Shown here piece by piece: positions 53,738 to 62,138 of a stretch of 64,000 nucleotides of DNA. The stretch covers positions 2,232,001-2,296,000 of the forward strand of contig NZ_CP178861.1 of assembly GCF_047344985.1 (NCBI RefSeq), given 5' to 3'. Position 1 is the first letter of the stretch; each line of letters starts with the position of its first letter. The notes beneath the pieces are model-generated. The model saw only the letters and a program-made list of their open reading frames with translations. It ran no database searches and was not told where the DNA came from. A program made the translations under genes and the position numbers. This DNA is from Bdellovibrio sp047344985 (GTDB lineage: Bacteria > Bdellovibrionota > Bdellovibrionia > Bdellovibrionales > Bdellovibrionaceae).

Positions 53738-54532
53738 ATGAACTTACTTCGTATTCAGATATTTCTTTCCGCGGTTTTGTTCCTACTTCCAACAAAATCT
53801 ATGGCGCAGAACGCAGCAGAGTCTGAACAAAAAGACATCGATTTCGTTGAGAAGCTTTTAGAAACAAAAGCCAACGAATTCAAAAGTGCGCCATCCAAAT
53901 CCTTCGAGCCTAAGCAAAAGACACAGAAGGCTGAGTACACTTCGGTTCAATCCGAAAGTTTTTTTTTAGATCTTGCGACAATTCAAAAAAACTATATGCC
54001 TAAAACAAATAGGATTCATTTAGGCGCCGGATTTACTCTTCTTCCCTCGGACGTTTTTTATCGCACAATCGGCTTAAATCTAAAAGCAAGCTATCACTTC
54101 ACGGAAACCTGGGGGGTAGAAGCATTCGGATACCTTTTCACTTCACAAGCCCGTGATGAAGTGAACAAGCTCGAATCCGTTCAGAAGCTTTCAGTAAAAA
54201 ATCTAGTGTCCCTTTCCGCTTTTTATGGGCTCAACCTGTACTTTAACTCTATCTATGGCAAGACCGCCCTTCTTAATTATCGCATCATTCCTTTTGAAGT
54301 TTATCAAACCGTCGGTCTCGGTAAAGTTCGCACTCATGATGATGAAGAAACAACCAGCTTTCAAGTTGGTATCGGAGATATCTTTTCTCTTTCGAGATCT
54401 TCTGCCTTACGAATAGATCTCAACTGGGCATTTTACAATGCCCACAATTATCTTGGTGAAGAACAAGCATCGAACTCTCTCTTTTTGACAATCAGCTATG
54501 GACACTTCTTCCCGGAGCCAATCTACCGATGA
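53738..54532 (+). CDS. Outer-membrane beta-barrel protein (OMP_myx_plus-like)
   Basis: A 264-residue protein with a signal peptide (MNLLRIQIFLSAVLFLLPTKSMA), an acidic/charged linker (about 25-70), then amphipathic strands such as NRIHLGAGFTLLPSDVFYRTIGLNLKASYHF and WGVEAFGYLF, ending in LFLTISYGHFF. This is the outer-membrane barrel pattern of the myxobacterial TIGR04565 type. The frame is open further upstream to 53591, but that part overlaps the inverted repeat and is probably not coding. Overlaps the TPR gene by ATGA. Confidence 0.78.
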   Translation: MNLLRIQIFLSAVLFLLPTKSMAQNAAESEQKDIDFVEKLLETKANEFKSAPSKSFEPKQKTQKAEYTSVQSESFFLDLATIQKNYMPKTNRIHLGAGFTLLPSDVFYRTIGLNLKASYHFTETWGVEAFGYLFTSQARDEVNKLESVQKLSVKNLVSLSAFYGLNLYFNSIYGKTALLNYRIIPFEVYQTVGLGKVRTHDDEETTSFQVGIGDIFSLSRSSALRIDLNWAFYNAHNYLGEEQASNSLFLTISYGHFFPEPIYR

Positions 54533-56034
54533 AAAAAAATATCATTATTTCACTTATTCTTTTGGGTAGCATCCCGGCTTGGGCTCAATCGCAAAACAAA
54601 AATCAGGATTACCGAAAAGCCGCCAATCAATTTTATAAAGTTATTTTTTCTTCGCAAAGCACCGCGGAGGAAAAAATGAAAGCTCGATTCTATCTGGCTC
54701 AATCTCTTTTTAAACTGAAGCTTTATCAGACCGCCGCTTTTCCTTTTATTGTTGTAGCACAGAATGCGCCTCCAAAGCCTGCCCAAACCGCCTTTGAAAA
54801 CCTAGTAGAAATTTCAGAACGCCTTAATGACACGAGTCTCCTGGACTTCACGCTGAAAAAACTTGATTCGCAGAATCTGAATGAAATTGCCAAGGATCTT
54901 TACTTAAAACGTATGGCTCAAGCTCTCATACGCGAAGGTAAATTTGACGAAGCGCTCAATTTTATTCAGCAGGCTTTGCAACTTAAGTCCGATAGTGATG
55001 AAGCTTTATATACTGCCGCACTTATTCACTTGAAACAAAATCGAACAGCTCAGGCATTGCCCTATCTGGAAAAACTCTACAACAAATATTATCAGAGCCC
55101 AATCACAGATACACAAAGAGGCCGCGCCGCTGTCGCTCTAGCGCGTGCCTATTATCAAGCAAAGCGTTGGAATGATGCCCAGGCGTTGTACCGAGAAATC
55201 CCCAAAGATCACCCTCTTTATCGTGAATCTCAGATGGAATTGACTTGGTCTCTATTTCGCGCAGGGAAATTTCGGAGTGCGATGAGCACGGTACAAACTC
55301 TACACACGCCATTTTACGAAAACTTTTATGATCCCGAGTCCCTGATTCTGCGGACTATTATTCTTATCTTCGTCTGCCAAAATGATGAAGCCGAGAAAGC
55401 TCTCGAAAACTTTCAAAAAAACTACACCTCGGCCTTCTCAACTCTTTCTGATCTGAATAAGTCTACCGAGACGCCTCAGTTTTATTTTTCTCAAATCGAG
55501 GAGGCACAAAAGTATTTGAAAGACATTAAAAGTGGAAAACGTCCGAACTATAAAGGACGTCTGCCGTTTTTTATCGTAAGATCTCTTTTAGATGTGCCGC
55601 CACTTAAAAACAAGCTGGATTACATTGAGCGAATCCAAGAGGAAAAAAACCGTGTTATAAAAATTTTTAATCGTCCTGAGGATACTACGCTCCGCAAGTA
55701 CGCCCTCAAAATCTTGGACTCGCGTCTGGCGAACGGCTCAAAGAGCGCTGGGGAATCACTTCGCTATGCGCTTTACAATAAAGAACAGGAACTGGCGTTA
55801 TTTACTGGTGACATCGGACTGTTGCGCTATGAGGTTTTGAATGGGAAGAAACAGGCCGCCCGCAAAGAGTATATCAGACGAGTCAACAACTCCTCGTCTC
55901 AAATCAACGCGAGTGAGACGCGGGACTTCTATGTAAAAAACGGTTATCGCTATTGGCCTTTTGAAGGAGAATACTGGCGCGACGAAATCGGCAACTATCA
56001 ATATTTAGGAGTAAATCGCTGTGTGGAAGAATAG
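54529..56034 (+). CDS. Periplasmic TPR protein
   Basis: A 501-residue protein with a signal peptide (MKKNIIISLILLGSIPAWA) and at least four TPR-like helix pairs, e.g. YRKAANQFYKVIFSSQ, GKFDEALNFIQQALQL, TAQALPYLEKLYNKYY and RWNDAQALYREIPKDH. The C-terminus has no recognised domain. The layout barrel-TPR-small-barrel is like the GltA/B-GltC (or NfsA/B-NfsC) parts of the Myxococcus gliding and sporulation complexes, where the TPR protein links barrels to the inner machinery. That homology is inference. Confidence 0.75.
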   Translation: MKKNIIISLILLGSIPAWAQSQNKNQDYRKAANQFYKVIFSSQSTAEEKMKARFYLAQSLFKLKLYQTAAFPFIVVAQNAPPKPAQTAFENLVEISERLNDTSLLDFTLKKLDSQNLNEIAKDLYLKRMAQALIREGKFDEALNFIQQALQLKSDSDEALYTAALIHLKQNRTAQALPYLEKLYNKYYQSPITDTQRGRAAVALARAYYQAKRWNDAQALYREIPKDHPLYRESQMELTWSLFRAGKFRSAMSTVQTLHTPFYENFYDPESLILRTIILIFVCQNDEAEKALENFQKNYTSAFSTLSDLNKSTETPQFYFSQIEEAQKYLKDIKSGKRPNYKGRLPFFIVRSLLDVPPLKNKLDYIERIQEEKNRVIKIFNRPEDTTLRKYALKILDSRLANGSKSAGESLRYALYNKEQELALFTGDIGLLRYEVLNGKKQAARKEYIRRVNNSSSQINASETRDFYVKNGYRYWPFEGEYWRDEIGNYQYLGVNRCVEE

Positions 56035-56293
56035 TTTTATCCTGATTTTTATATTGACCTTTTCTTTAGACGTCTGGAGCCAAACGAAGAAAGAGCCTGT
56101 CTCTGAAACAAATAAAAAAAGTCGCAGGGTGAAACTCAATTTTGAAGATGAACTCGTAACGGGCTCTACCGAAAAACCTGATATGAGCAACTTCAACACC
56201 AAGACCGATTTCAACTACAAGAAACTGATTCGCGTGAGAGAAAACTTCGTCAATGAAATGGAAGCAGGAATCAATGATTTTAAAGGGAACTAA
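56021..56293 (+). CDS. Small exported protein in barrel operon
   Basis: A 90-residue protein starting at GTG 56021, overlapping the TPR gene by 14 bp. Signal peptide (MWKNSFILIFILTFSLDVWS), then a charged, disordered mature part with RRVKLNFEDELVTGSTEKPDMSN. Its own 3' end overlaps the next gene by 20 bp. Function unknown; position suggests a periplasmic linker for the complex. Confidence 0.65.
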   Translation: MWKNSFILIFILTFSLDVWSQTKKEPVSETNKKSRRVKLNFEDELVTGSTEKPDMSNFNTKTDFNYKKLIRVRENFVNEMEAGINDFKGN

Positions 56294-56993
56294 AAGATTT
56301 ATTCTTCTTTCCATCCTTCTTACAACTTTCACTTCTCAGGCGGAAGTTATCCAAATCGAAGCAGACGAACTTCCAGCAGAATCCGTTATTCCTATTTTAG
56401 ATAGTAATATGGCCGTTAAAAATCGCTCTATTCCGTTTTCGGGGCGTCTTGAAATAGGCGTTATGACAGGCTCTGTAATAGATGAAATGTTTTTCAATAG
56501 CACTCTCTGGGGCCTACAGCTTTTTTATTATTATAACGAAGATTCTGCTTGGGGAATTAAATATGCGGACCGAACTAAAGGAATTAGCTCTTACTCTGAA
56601 CAGTTTCAGAATACGTCAGCTCATCTTGATTTCAAAAAAGCCCCTACACCCTCGACAATAATGACTGCATCTTATCGCTGGTCCTTTTTATACGGAAAAA
56701 TGAGCCTCACCAAAGACACCGTTGTACCCACCGTTCTTTCCACTGAAACAGATATCGGAGTTCACAAAATGGGGTCTCAGAATTTACCGTGGACTTCATT
56801 TGGTATCAGTCACAAAGTCTTTATAAAAAAACATATCGGCATCGGTCTGTCCTACCGCCTCTTAATATATCAAGCCCTGGATCCTGCTTCCGCAGATTTG
56901 GGATCAAGTGCGCCAACGCCTAGCGAGTCTGATTTTGATAAAAAAATTCAGATCAGCCAAAGTCTTGATGCAGCCCTGACTTACATTTTTTAG
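56274..56993 (+). CDS. Second outer-membrane beta-barrel protein
   Basis: A 239-residue protein with a signal peptide (MILKGTKRFILLSILLTTFTSQA) and amphipathic strand pairs (FSGRLEIGVMTGSVI, LQLFYYYNEDSAWGIKY, HIGIGLSYRLLIYQ) ending in AALTYIF. ATG at 56274 has AGGA upstream and is preferred over the ATG at 56253. It is like the barrel at 53738 in build, though sequence identity is low. Last gene of the four-gene operon. Confidence 0.7.
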   Translation: MILKGTKRFILLSILLTTFTSQAEVIQIEADELPAESVIPILDSNMAVKNRSIPFSGRLEIGVMTGSVIDEMFFNSTLWGLQLFYYYNEDSAWGIKYADRTKGISSYSEQFQNTSAHLDFKKAPTPSTIMTASYRWSFLYGKMSLTKDTVVPTVLSTETDIGVHKMGSQNLPWTSFGISHKVFIKKHIGIGLSYRLLIYQALDPASADLGSSAPTPSESDFDKKIQISQSLDAALTYIF

Positions 56994-57143
56994 GAGCAAC
57001 ACCTTAAAACAAATTTATCGATGTTAAGCTACTAAACGAAATTAATAAACTGACGATTCAAATGTATTAGATACGCTTTAAATATAAAAGTTAGTGAAGC
57101 ACCGTTTTTGCACTCTACCTTTTCATGTTGCTTGGGGGAAAAG

Positions 57144-57854
57144 ATGAAGATCAATAAGACACATATCATTGTAGCGATTTTTGCACCTGTACTCCTTTTT
57201 GGCTTTCAGAACTGTTCCAAACTGGGAACGAACGGAATCGCCGTGGACGATCAAAAATTGACACTTGAAGGGATTGAAGTTGCTGACCCTGTCGTCGGTG
57301 CTGAAGAGCCCGCCGTTGAAACGGAAACTCCCGTAAAGGAAACGCCGAACAACGGAAGTAATAGTGGTGGGAACAACGGTGGGAACGGAGGAAGTAGCCC
57401 CACAGAAGGTACAGAAGTCGTTTCACAACCCAACGACCCTTCTGCTTCGGAGGACATTGAAGATCCAGAAATCGCTGAAGCCGTGAAAGCTTGTCAGGCA
57501 TCCGAGCCATTAGCAGAACAAGTAAATGACTTAGACCTCAAGTTTAATCACGAAAGCGTTAAAGTCGACGTCCACCGAGTAACGGCTCTTCAAGGAACGT
57601 TTGGCTCCTACGTTCTCATCAGAGCTTCTGGAAATGCCGCTGTTGCAGAGTCCATCCATATTAACAATACAACATTGATTTTGTGCAACTTTGCCCAAAT
57701 CCAGAACCTTAAAGGTTCACAAAATCGGATTATCGTGGTCGGCGGAGAGATCGCAGAATCACTTCTTAATAACTCAACGTTAGCTCTTGTAAATGCAGAT
57801 GCTCCCAATACAAAAGGAGCAAATACTATTATCAAACATTACAGCTTAAAGTAG
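57144..57854 (+). CDS. Lipoprotein with FQNC-type box and Gly/Asn linker
   Basis: A 236-residue protein. The N-terminal hydrophobic segment ends in LFGFQNCSKLG, with Cys24 as a likely lipid site. Position -1 is Asn, so the box is non-standard; similar FQNC endings are, as I recall, common in Bdellovibrio. An acidic/Pro-rich part and a Gly/Asn-rich low-complexity linker (about 73-88) precede a compact beta-domain with HRVTALQGTFGSYVLIRASG. Followed 79 bp later by KH paralogue 3. Confidence 0.65.
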   Translation: MKINKTHIIVAIFAPVLLFGFQNCSKLGTNGIAVDDQKLTLEGIEVADPVVGAEEPAVETETPVKETPNNGSNSGGNNGGNGGSSPTEGTEVVSQPNDPSASEDIEDPEIAEAVKACQASEPLAEQVNDLDLKFNHESVKVDVHRVTALQGTFGSYVLIRASGNAAVAESIHINNTTLILCNFAQIQNLKGSQNRIIVVGGEIAESLLNNSTLALVNADAPNTKGANTIIKHYSLK

Positions 57855-57863
57855 AACTCACAT

Positions 57864-57897
57864 AATCCGTTGCGTTCCCATCACGTCGCAACGGATT
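57864..57897. other. Perfect 11-bp stem-loop before KH gene 3
   Basis: AATCCGTTGCG (57864-57874) pairs with CGCAACGGATT (57887-57897) over a 12-nt loop. It lies between the lipoprotein stop and KH paralogue 3. No T-tract follows. It may be a leader hairpin or a 3' stabiliser. Confidence 0.55.
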
Positions 57898-57933
57898 CCA
57901 TCCGAGAAGAAAAACATCAGGAGGAAGAGTTCA

Positions 57934-58248
57934 ATGAATAATTCGAGTGAGGCGTTAACCTTAGAAGATACAACAGTAACCCAAGATGAGGTTCGCAAAA
58001 GAATCGCTGCTATTATTCTCATTGTTATGAAAGAGGTGACAGCTGTCGACCATTCGTTAAATGGTAATTTTCTGAATGTGACTTATTATAAAGGTGAAAA
58101 AACCACCATCTATAAACTAGATATGCTTCCCGAACATCGTGGAAGAATTATCGGTTCAGCCGGAAAAAATATTCTTTCTCTCAGAACTCTGGTTCAAGCC
58201 ATGGCAGCCAGCCACGGATTTAGAGCCGTCATTGATTTAGTTGTGTAA
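57934..58248 (+). CDS. Single KH-domain RNA-binding protein (paralogue 3)
   Basis: A 104-residue protein, the shortest of the three. The KH GxxG loop is GSAG (74-77) in RGRIIGSAGKNILSLRTLV. A strong AGGAGGAAG site precedes the ATG. It follows the lipoprotein by 79 bp with a perfect stem-loop between them, and is convergent with the LysR gene. Confidence 0.85.
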   Translation: MNNSSEALTLEDTTVTQDEVRKRIAAIILIVMKEVTAVDHSLNGNFLNVTYYKGEKTTIYKLDMLPEHRGRIIGSAGKNILSLRTLVQAMAASHGFRAVIDLVV

Positions 58249-58262
58249 GCTCGCATGTCAAA

Positions 58263-59126
58263 TCACCGAGTCGCAGTAAATCTTTGAAGCGCTTTGGGAA
58301 GAGGTCGGCCTTTCGGCGTGATTGCGCAAACCTGCGTGCGCGCCTCAAATCCGGGAATCTCTAATTCCTCCAAATTTTCTTTTTCAAGGTACAACTGCGG
58401 AACTAAGCTCCAATAAAGACCTTGAGAAATAGCTTCGCACGCTACTTCATAAGAATCATAAATGAACGTTGGTTTTAAGGGAATGCCCAGCCGAACCAAG
58501 GCAGGATGTTCTTCGCAAACTTCGATCCCGACAAAGGCTTTCGGAGAGGCTTGAGGATACTTCACCAAAGACTGAACAAGCTCATTGCCCTTCAGCTTGG
58601 TTAACGGATGATTTTTTTTAACGACAATAATCAGATTTTCTTTACGAAGAGGATAGATGACCAGAGATGGAGACGCCGTTGGTGCGAAACAGATCCCAAA
58701 ATCTAGATCACCGCGTGCTACATTTTCGATGACTTGGGCAGAGCGCAAACTGTAATATTCAAATACAAGTTTTGGATGTTCCTCAGCAAGTTCCGTTAGC
58801 ATCGGAACAAGAAAAGTTTTTGCTAATCCGTGAGTCGCTGCCATTCTAAAAACACCCTCGAGTTCCACATTTTCAGACTGACATTCTTCTTTCGCTCGCG
58901 ACAGCGCAGTGAGATGAAGCTCAATTTTTTCCGCGAAACTTCTGCCCGTTGCAGATAAGCTAATAGACTTCCCTACTTTTTCAAAGAGAACTTGTCCAAG
59001 TTCCTCTTCCAGAGCCGCAATGCTGTGGCTGATAGCGCTGGGGCTTACGTTTAGTCTTCGAGATGCTTTTCCGATGTGTTGCGTTTTCGCTGTTTCTAAA
59101 AAATAAGTAAGTTGATCTAGTTTCAT
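58263..59126 (-). CDS. LysR-family transcriptional regulator
   Basis: A 287-residue protein with the N-terminal winged HTH (MKLDQLTYFLETAKTQHIGKASRRLNVSPSAISHSIAALEEELG) and the usual LysR effector-binding domain (VFRMAATHGLAKTF, DLDFGICFAP, NLIIVVKKNHPL). Divergent from the small secreted protein gene at 59225 with 98 bp between them, so that gene is the likely target. The inducer cannot be deduced. Confidence 0.92.
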   Translation of the reverse strand: MKLDQLTYFLETAKTQHIGKASRRLNVSPSAISHSIAALEEELGQVLFEKVGKSISLSATGRSFAEKIELHLTALSRAKEECQSENVELEGVFRMAATHGLAKTFLVPMLTELAEEHPKLVFEYYSLRSAQVIENVARGDLDFGICFAPTASPSLVIYPLRKENLIIVVKKNHPLTKLKGNELVQSLVKYPQASPKAFVGIEVCEEHPALVRLGIPLKPTFIYDSYEVACEAISQGLYWSLVPQLYLEKENLEELEIPGFEARTQVCAITPKGRPLPKALQRFTATR

Positions 59127-59224
59127 GCGTGAAAACTATTCAACTAAAACGATGAAATCAAATCATTTTATTTAATGAATAAATCTTCCTATAGTTGGCG
59201 CAACTACTTAACCAAGGAGTCCGT

Positions 59225-59782
59225 ATGAAACTACTTCAATTAACTGGAATCGTAACCTTAACTCTTTCATTTGTTTTTATTGCGCCAACTTTTGCCAAAG
59301 GGCCAGGAGGAGTGATGCCTTGTACAGGCAAAGGTTTACCAAGATGTGTAAACCGCGGGCACAGAGTGACGTTGCCGGAAAATAATTCTGCTGAGACTGT
59401 TCTCACCGGAATTTACCGTTCCGATTGCAAAATGATCAACGGCAATTTCGCTTCTAGCATCGTGCGCATCAATGCTTCTGCTACGTCATTCGTGATCGAT
59501 ATCCCGAGCGAAATGAATTTGAAGAGTCCCGCCCTCACAACGATTGAATCTTATCCTATCGGAATCAGCCGACTTCACAATTTAGGTGAAGGATTCCGCG
59601 AGTACAAAGCAGGCTATAATAACGGAAACTTTGTACTTACAGTTTCTCAAGCTCGCTTTAACGCCGATCCAGTTGAACTAACTGGTACTCAAACAATTGA
59701 AAGAACGGGTTTCGGAGTCCTTGTTGTGGAAACTGATGCGCAAGGTACCATCGTAAATCAGTGCACGATGATTCCATATTAA
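59225..59782 (+). CDS. Secreted protein of unknown function
   Basis: A 185-residue protein with a signal peptide (MKLLQLTGIVTLTLSFVFIAPTFA) and AAGGAG before the ATG. The mature part has four cysteines and a beta-rich pattern (ASSIVRINASATSFVIDIPSEM, GNFVLTVSQARF). No family recognised. A perfect 5-bp palindrome AGTTG-GCG-CAACT at 59194-59206 lies in the promoter region and could help bind the divergent LysR regulator. Confidence 0.7.
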   Translation: MKLLQLTGIVTLTLSFVFIAPTFAKGPGGVMPCTGKGLPRCVNRGHRVTLPENNSAETVLTGIYRSDCKMINGNFASSIVRINASATSFVIDIPSEMNLKSPALTTIESYPIGISRLHNLGEGFREYKAGYNNGNFVLTVSQARFNADPVELTGTQTIERTGFGVLVVETDAQGTIVNQCTMIPY

Positions 59783-59794
59783 TTTTATTTAACT

Positions 59795-59830
59795 AGCTGA
59801 AACTCTACTCTAAAGAGTTTCAGCTTTTAA
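59795..59830 (+). terminator. Intrinsic terminator after the secreted protein
   Basis: AGCTGAAACTCT (59795-59806) pairs with AGAGTTTCAGCT (59814-59825), 12 bp perfect over a 7-nt loop, followed by TTTAAATAAATTGTT. Confidence 0.8.
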
Positions 59831-59927
59831 ATAAATTGTTGCTCGTATATTTCGAAGCAGCGTCTTTAACCCCCGGATATTGACCCAACACTTACTTTCA
59901 GTTAGCACGTCCTTCAAGGAGTTAAAA

Positions 59928-60230
59928 ATGAAATTACTTATCTGTTTAGCAATATTCTTTGAAACCACTGTGGTTCTGGCTACAGACCTAAGAGCAACGG
60001 CTCCTGATATTTGCAAAGTTGAATGCGAATGCTGGGGGCAATTTGGCGGAGATTATGATCAGCGCCCGGCATTTTTAATAGGCGACGTTGAATCTTGGGG
60101 ATACTGCCCCGTCCATATTAGCGAAGAGTCATTATTTAAATTCCATATCAAAAAGAACAAAGAAAAGTGCAATATGCTGGGAGAATCCTCCGCATCCAGA
60201 CACTTACGAAATTGCACAAAGAATTTTTAA
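59928..60230 (+). CDS. Small Cys-rich secreted protein
   Basis: A 100-residue protein with a signal peptide (MKLLICLAIFFETTVVLA) and AAGGAG before the ATG. The mature part has CKVECECWGQFG, a later C, and CNMLGESSASRHLRNC. Several cysteines suggest disulphides. No family recognised. Confidence 0.65.
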   Translation: MKLLICLAIFFETTVVLATDLRATAPDICKVECECWGQFGGDYDQRPAFLIGDVESWGYCPVHISEESLFKFHIKKNKEKCNMLGESSASRHLRNCTKNF

Positions 60231-60249
60231 TAAATACTTTGTTTAAAAG

Positions 60250-60273
60250 GGCACCCCCTTAAAAGGGAGCGCC
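60250..60273 (-). terminator. Intrinsic terminator after the minus-strand secreted gene
   Basis: On the minus strand GGCGCTCCC pairs with GGGGGTGCC (complements of 60265-60273 and 60250-60258), 9 bp with two wobbles and a 6-nt loop, followed by CTTTTAAAC. Confidence 0.65.
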
Positions 60274-60293
60274 TAGCGAGTCGTATCTAAGTT

Positions 60294-60737
60294 CTAGCGA
60301 CACTTTAATTGCGCGACTTCATCTGAAGAGAGCAATTGCTGATATGCTTTTTCGACTTTGTTTTTTAATACAAGATGCTTCGTGGCTTCTTCGCCGATAT
60401 AGGCAACAACAGCGAGAGGCCACTCCAGAGTCGCGCCGATAACTCCTGCCGTCGTCGTTTCACGGAATGGATTTTTTGGCTCAGTTGGCGAAAAGGTTAC
60501 GCCTACTTGCAAGCCCAAATCCACTTGCGACACAGCTCCCTGTTCATTTCGAACCAAGATGTTTGCCACACAAGCGGCTGATGCGTTGTCTTCCTCAAAA
60601 CAACTGGCTTTACCAATAGAAGCAATACATGATCCGTCTGGCACTTGAATCGCTGACCCAAATGGTGCGGATGCAGCCATGCTCAAACTTCCGCAGATAC
60701 TTATAATACTAACCAAGATAACTTTCATTTTTTTCAT
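60294..60737 (-). CDS. Exported protein of unknown function
   Basis: A 147-residue protein with a signal peptide (MKKMKVILVSIISICGSLSMAASA). AAAGGAG precedes the ATG at 60735-60737. The mature part has three or more cysteines (DGSCIAS, KASCF, AACVAN) and a Gly-containing hydrophobic stretch. No recognised family. Ends at a likely terminator. Confidence 0.65.
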   Translation of the reverse strand: MKKMKVILVSIISICGSLSMAASAPFGSAIQVPDGSCIASIGKASCFEEDNASAACVANILVRNEQGAVSQVDLGLQVGVTFSPTEPKNPFRETTTAGVIGATLEWPLAVVAYIGEEATKHLVLKNKVEKAYQQLLSSDEVAQLKCR

Positions 60738-61128
60738 AGAAACTCCTTTGATATAAAAATAAATATGCGAGTCGTGTCGCTCAAAATACAAACCCTTTAT
60801 CCCTACTCCTTCAAATACGTTGTGCAAAAACTACCTAACTCTTTTCAATTGGCAATAGCCATTTTTTTGACCATCAAGAGACCAGCGATTCAATGACAAA
60901 GCCACACGGTCACATTTATTCTCTCTTTTCGATTAATTGAACACGTTTCACCGTTTGCAACCTAAATGCCAAAATATTTTTCGTCAGATAAAAAATAAGA
61001 ATCAGAGCCGACCCTTGTTACATCAACAGAAACAAAATTGCATAGTATTAAATATTTTATTTACATCGTTGCTTTACGTGAGCAACAGCAACACGCTATG
61101 CCTTTTCCTTCGCCATATCGCAATAGCG
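60738..61128. other. AT-rich intergenic region, no gene supported
   Basis: About 390 bp between the leftward secreted gene and the next rightward frame. An in-frame extension of the latter covers part of it but reads as low-complexity, probably non-coding. A 5-bp hairpin (ATCGC-AATA-GCGAT) sits at the proposed start codon. Confidence 0.5.
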
Positions 61129-61575
61129 ATGTCATGGAATTTAGCTATCTTTCACGAGCAACAGGAAATTCGAAAAGATGAGGCAAGTGTTTTTGATTTT
61201 GGTCCGATATATAGAAAACACCGCGAGGCTCTTGTGGACTCTAATTTCTTTTCTCGTCTTTTAAATGTCTTAAAGAAGAATGATCAGGCTCAGTCCGTAA
61301 GGTTGGAAGCCGCCATTGAATTTGATCAAGGCATTATCCTCGGTCAGATTTATAAGATTTCTGCAAGTGGATTTCAAATGATCACCGATTGCAATTGCGA
61401 CGACATCGCAAACTCTCGAAATATTTCTCTGGTAAATATAGAAGGAAAGTATTTTCCCGTTTTTTTGAAGATCGCCGGACTTCGACGTATTGACGGCAAA
61501 TTCAGAGAAACTATAGACAATCAAGAATTGAACGGGCTGCTTAAAAAATCTTTTGTAAGTCGAATCTCAAAATGA
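61129..61575 (+). CDS. Cytoplasmic protein of unknown function
   Basis: A 148-residue frame starting MSWNLAIFHEQQEIRKDEASVFDFGPIYRKH. The start is uncertain, since no clear ribosome binding site is seen and a small hairpin includes the ATG. The product looks soluble with an alpha/beta pattern and one CNCDD stretch, which is not a recognised motif. Convergent with the next gene. Confidence 0.5.
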   Translation: MSWNLAIFHEQQEIRKDEASVFDFGPIYRKHREALVDSNFFSRLLNVLKKNDQAQSVRLEAAIEFDQGIILGQIYKISASGFQMITDCNCDDIANSRNISLVNIEGKYFPVFLKIAGLRRIDGKFRETIDNQELNGLLKKSFVSRISK

Positions 61576-61577
61576 GC

Positions 61578-61621
61578 GGCAACGAGAAGCCATTACACAT
61601 GACCGCCAACTTCTCGCTGCC
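61578..61621. other. Stem-loop between convergent genes
   Basis: GGCA then CGAGAAG (61578-61589) pair with CTTCTCG then TGCC (61610-61621), one mismatch, over a 20-nt loop. No T-tract on either side. It may act as a weak bidirectional terminator. Confidence 0.4.
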
Positions 61622-61636
61622 ATCCCAAATTAAATA

Positions 61637-61936
61637 TTAGTGGTCGTGACGGATAATCTTATTGCAGGCAAATCCACAGCGATAAAAGCCTGTGCCCCAG
61701 CCGCCCCAGCAGTATTTCGCAACAGGCTCCGTATCAGGTGGGCACCCCTCATTGAAGGGATTGCAGGCCACTGGTTCCATGCTATTCGTAGGCATCGGTG
61801 AATCATTGCAATTCGAATGAAGAGGCACAAACTTGATACCTTGACTTGTATTGATTTGCGCTACGTCTTCGTAAGCGAATGACTGCAAACTTAAAAGCGA
61901 GATTGTTACTAACAATGCTGACACGATTTTTTTCAT
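61637..61936 (-). CDS. Small Cys-rich secreted protein
   Basis: A 99-residue protein with a signal peptide (MKKIVSALLVTISLLSLQSFA). GGGAGGATTCT precedes the ATG at 61934-61936. Six cysteines (NCNDSP, ACNPFNEGC, YCWGGWGTGFYRCGFAC) point to a disulphide-rich fold. No family recognised. Confidence 0.7.
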   Translation of the reverse strand: MKKIVSALLVTISLLSLQSFAYEDVAQINTSQGIKFVPLHSNCNDSPMPTNSMEPVACNPFNEGCPPDTEPVAKYCWGGWGTGFYRCGFACNKIIRHDH

Positions 61937-62138
61937 AGAATCCTCCCGGATAAATTTGTTTTGAGCGACATGCTCTTGGCAAAGGATCCTAATTTCGGAA
62001 GAATAAAAAAGACCACTTAAGAAATTCACAGATGCTGGAATACAAGCGACGAAGAGATTTTCATTCGTGTTGCGATAAACTCAAAAAGCAACATTCTAAA
62101 AAAAAGTAATCAACGACTTCTCCTTGCGAAGTTACGAT

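Noticed and set aside
59194..59206. AGTTG-GCG-CAACT palindrome as a firm LysR operator
   Set aside because: Too short and AT-context too rich to call with confidence; noted only as a possibility.
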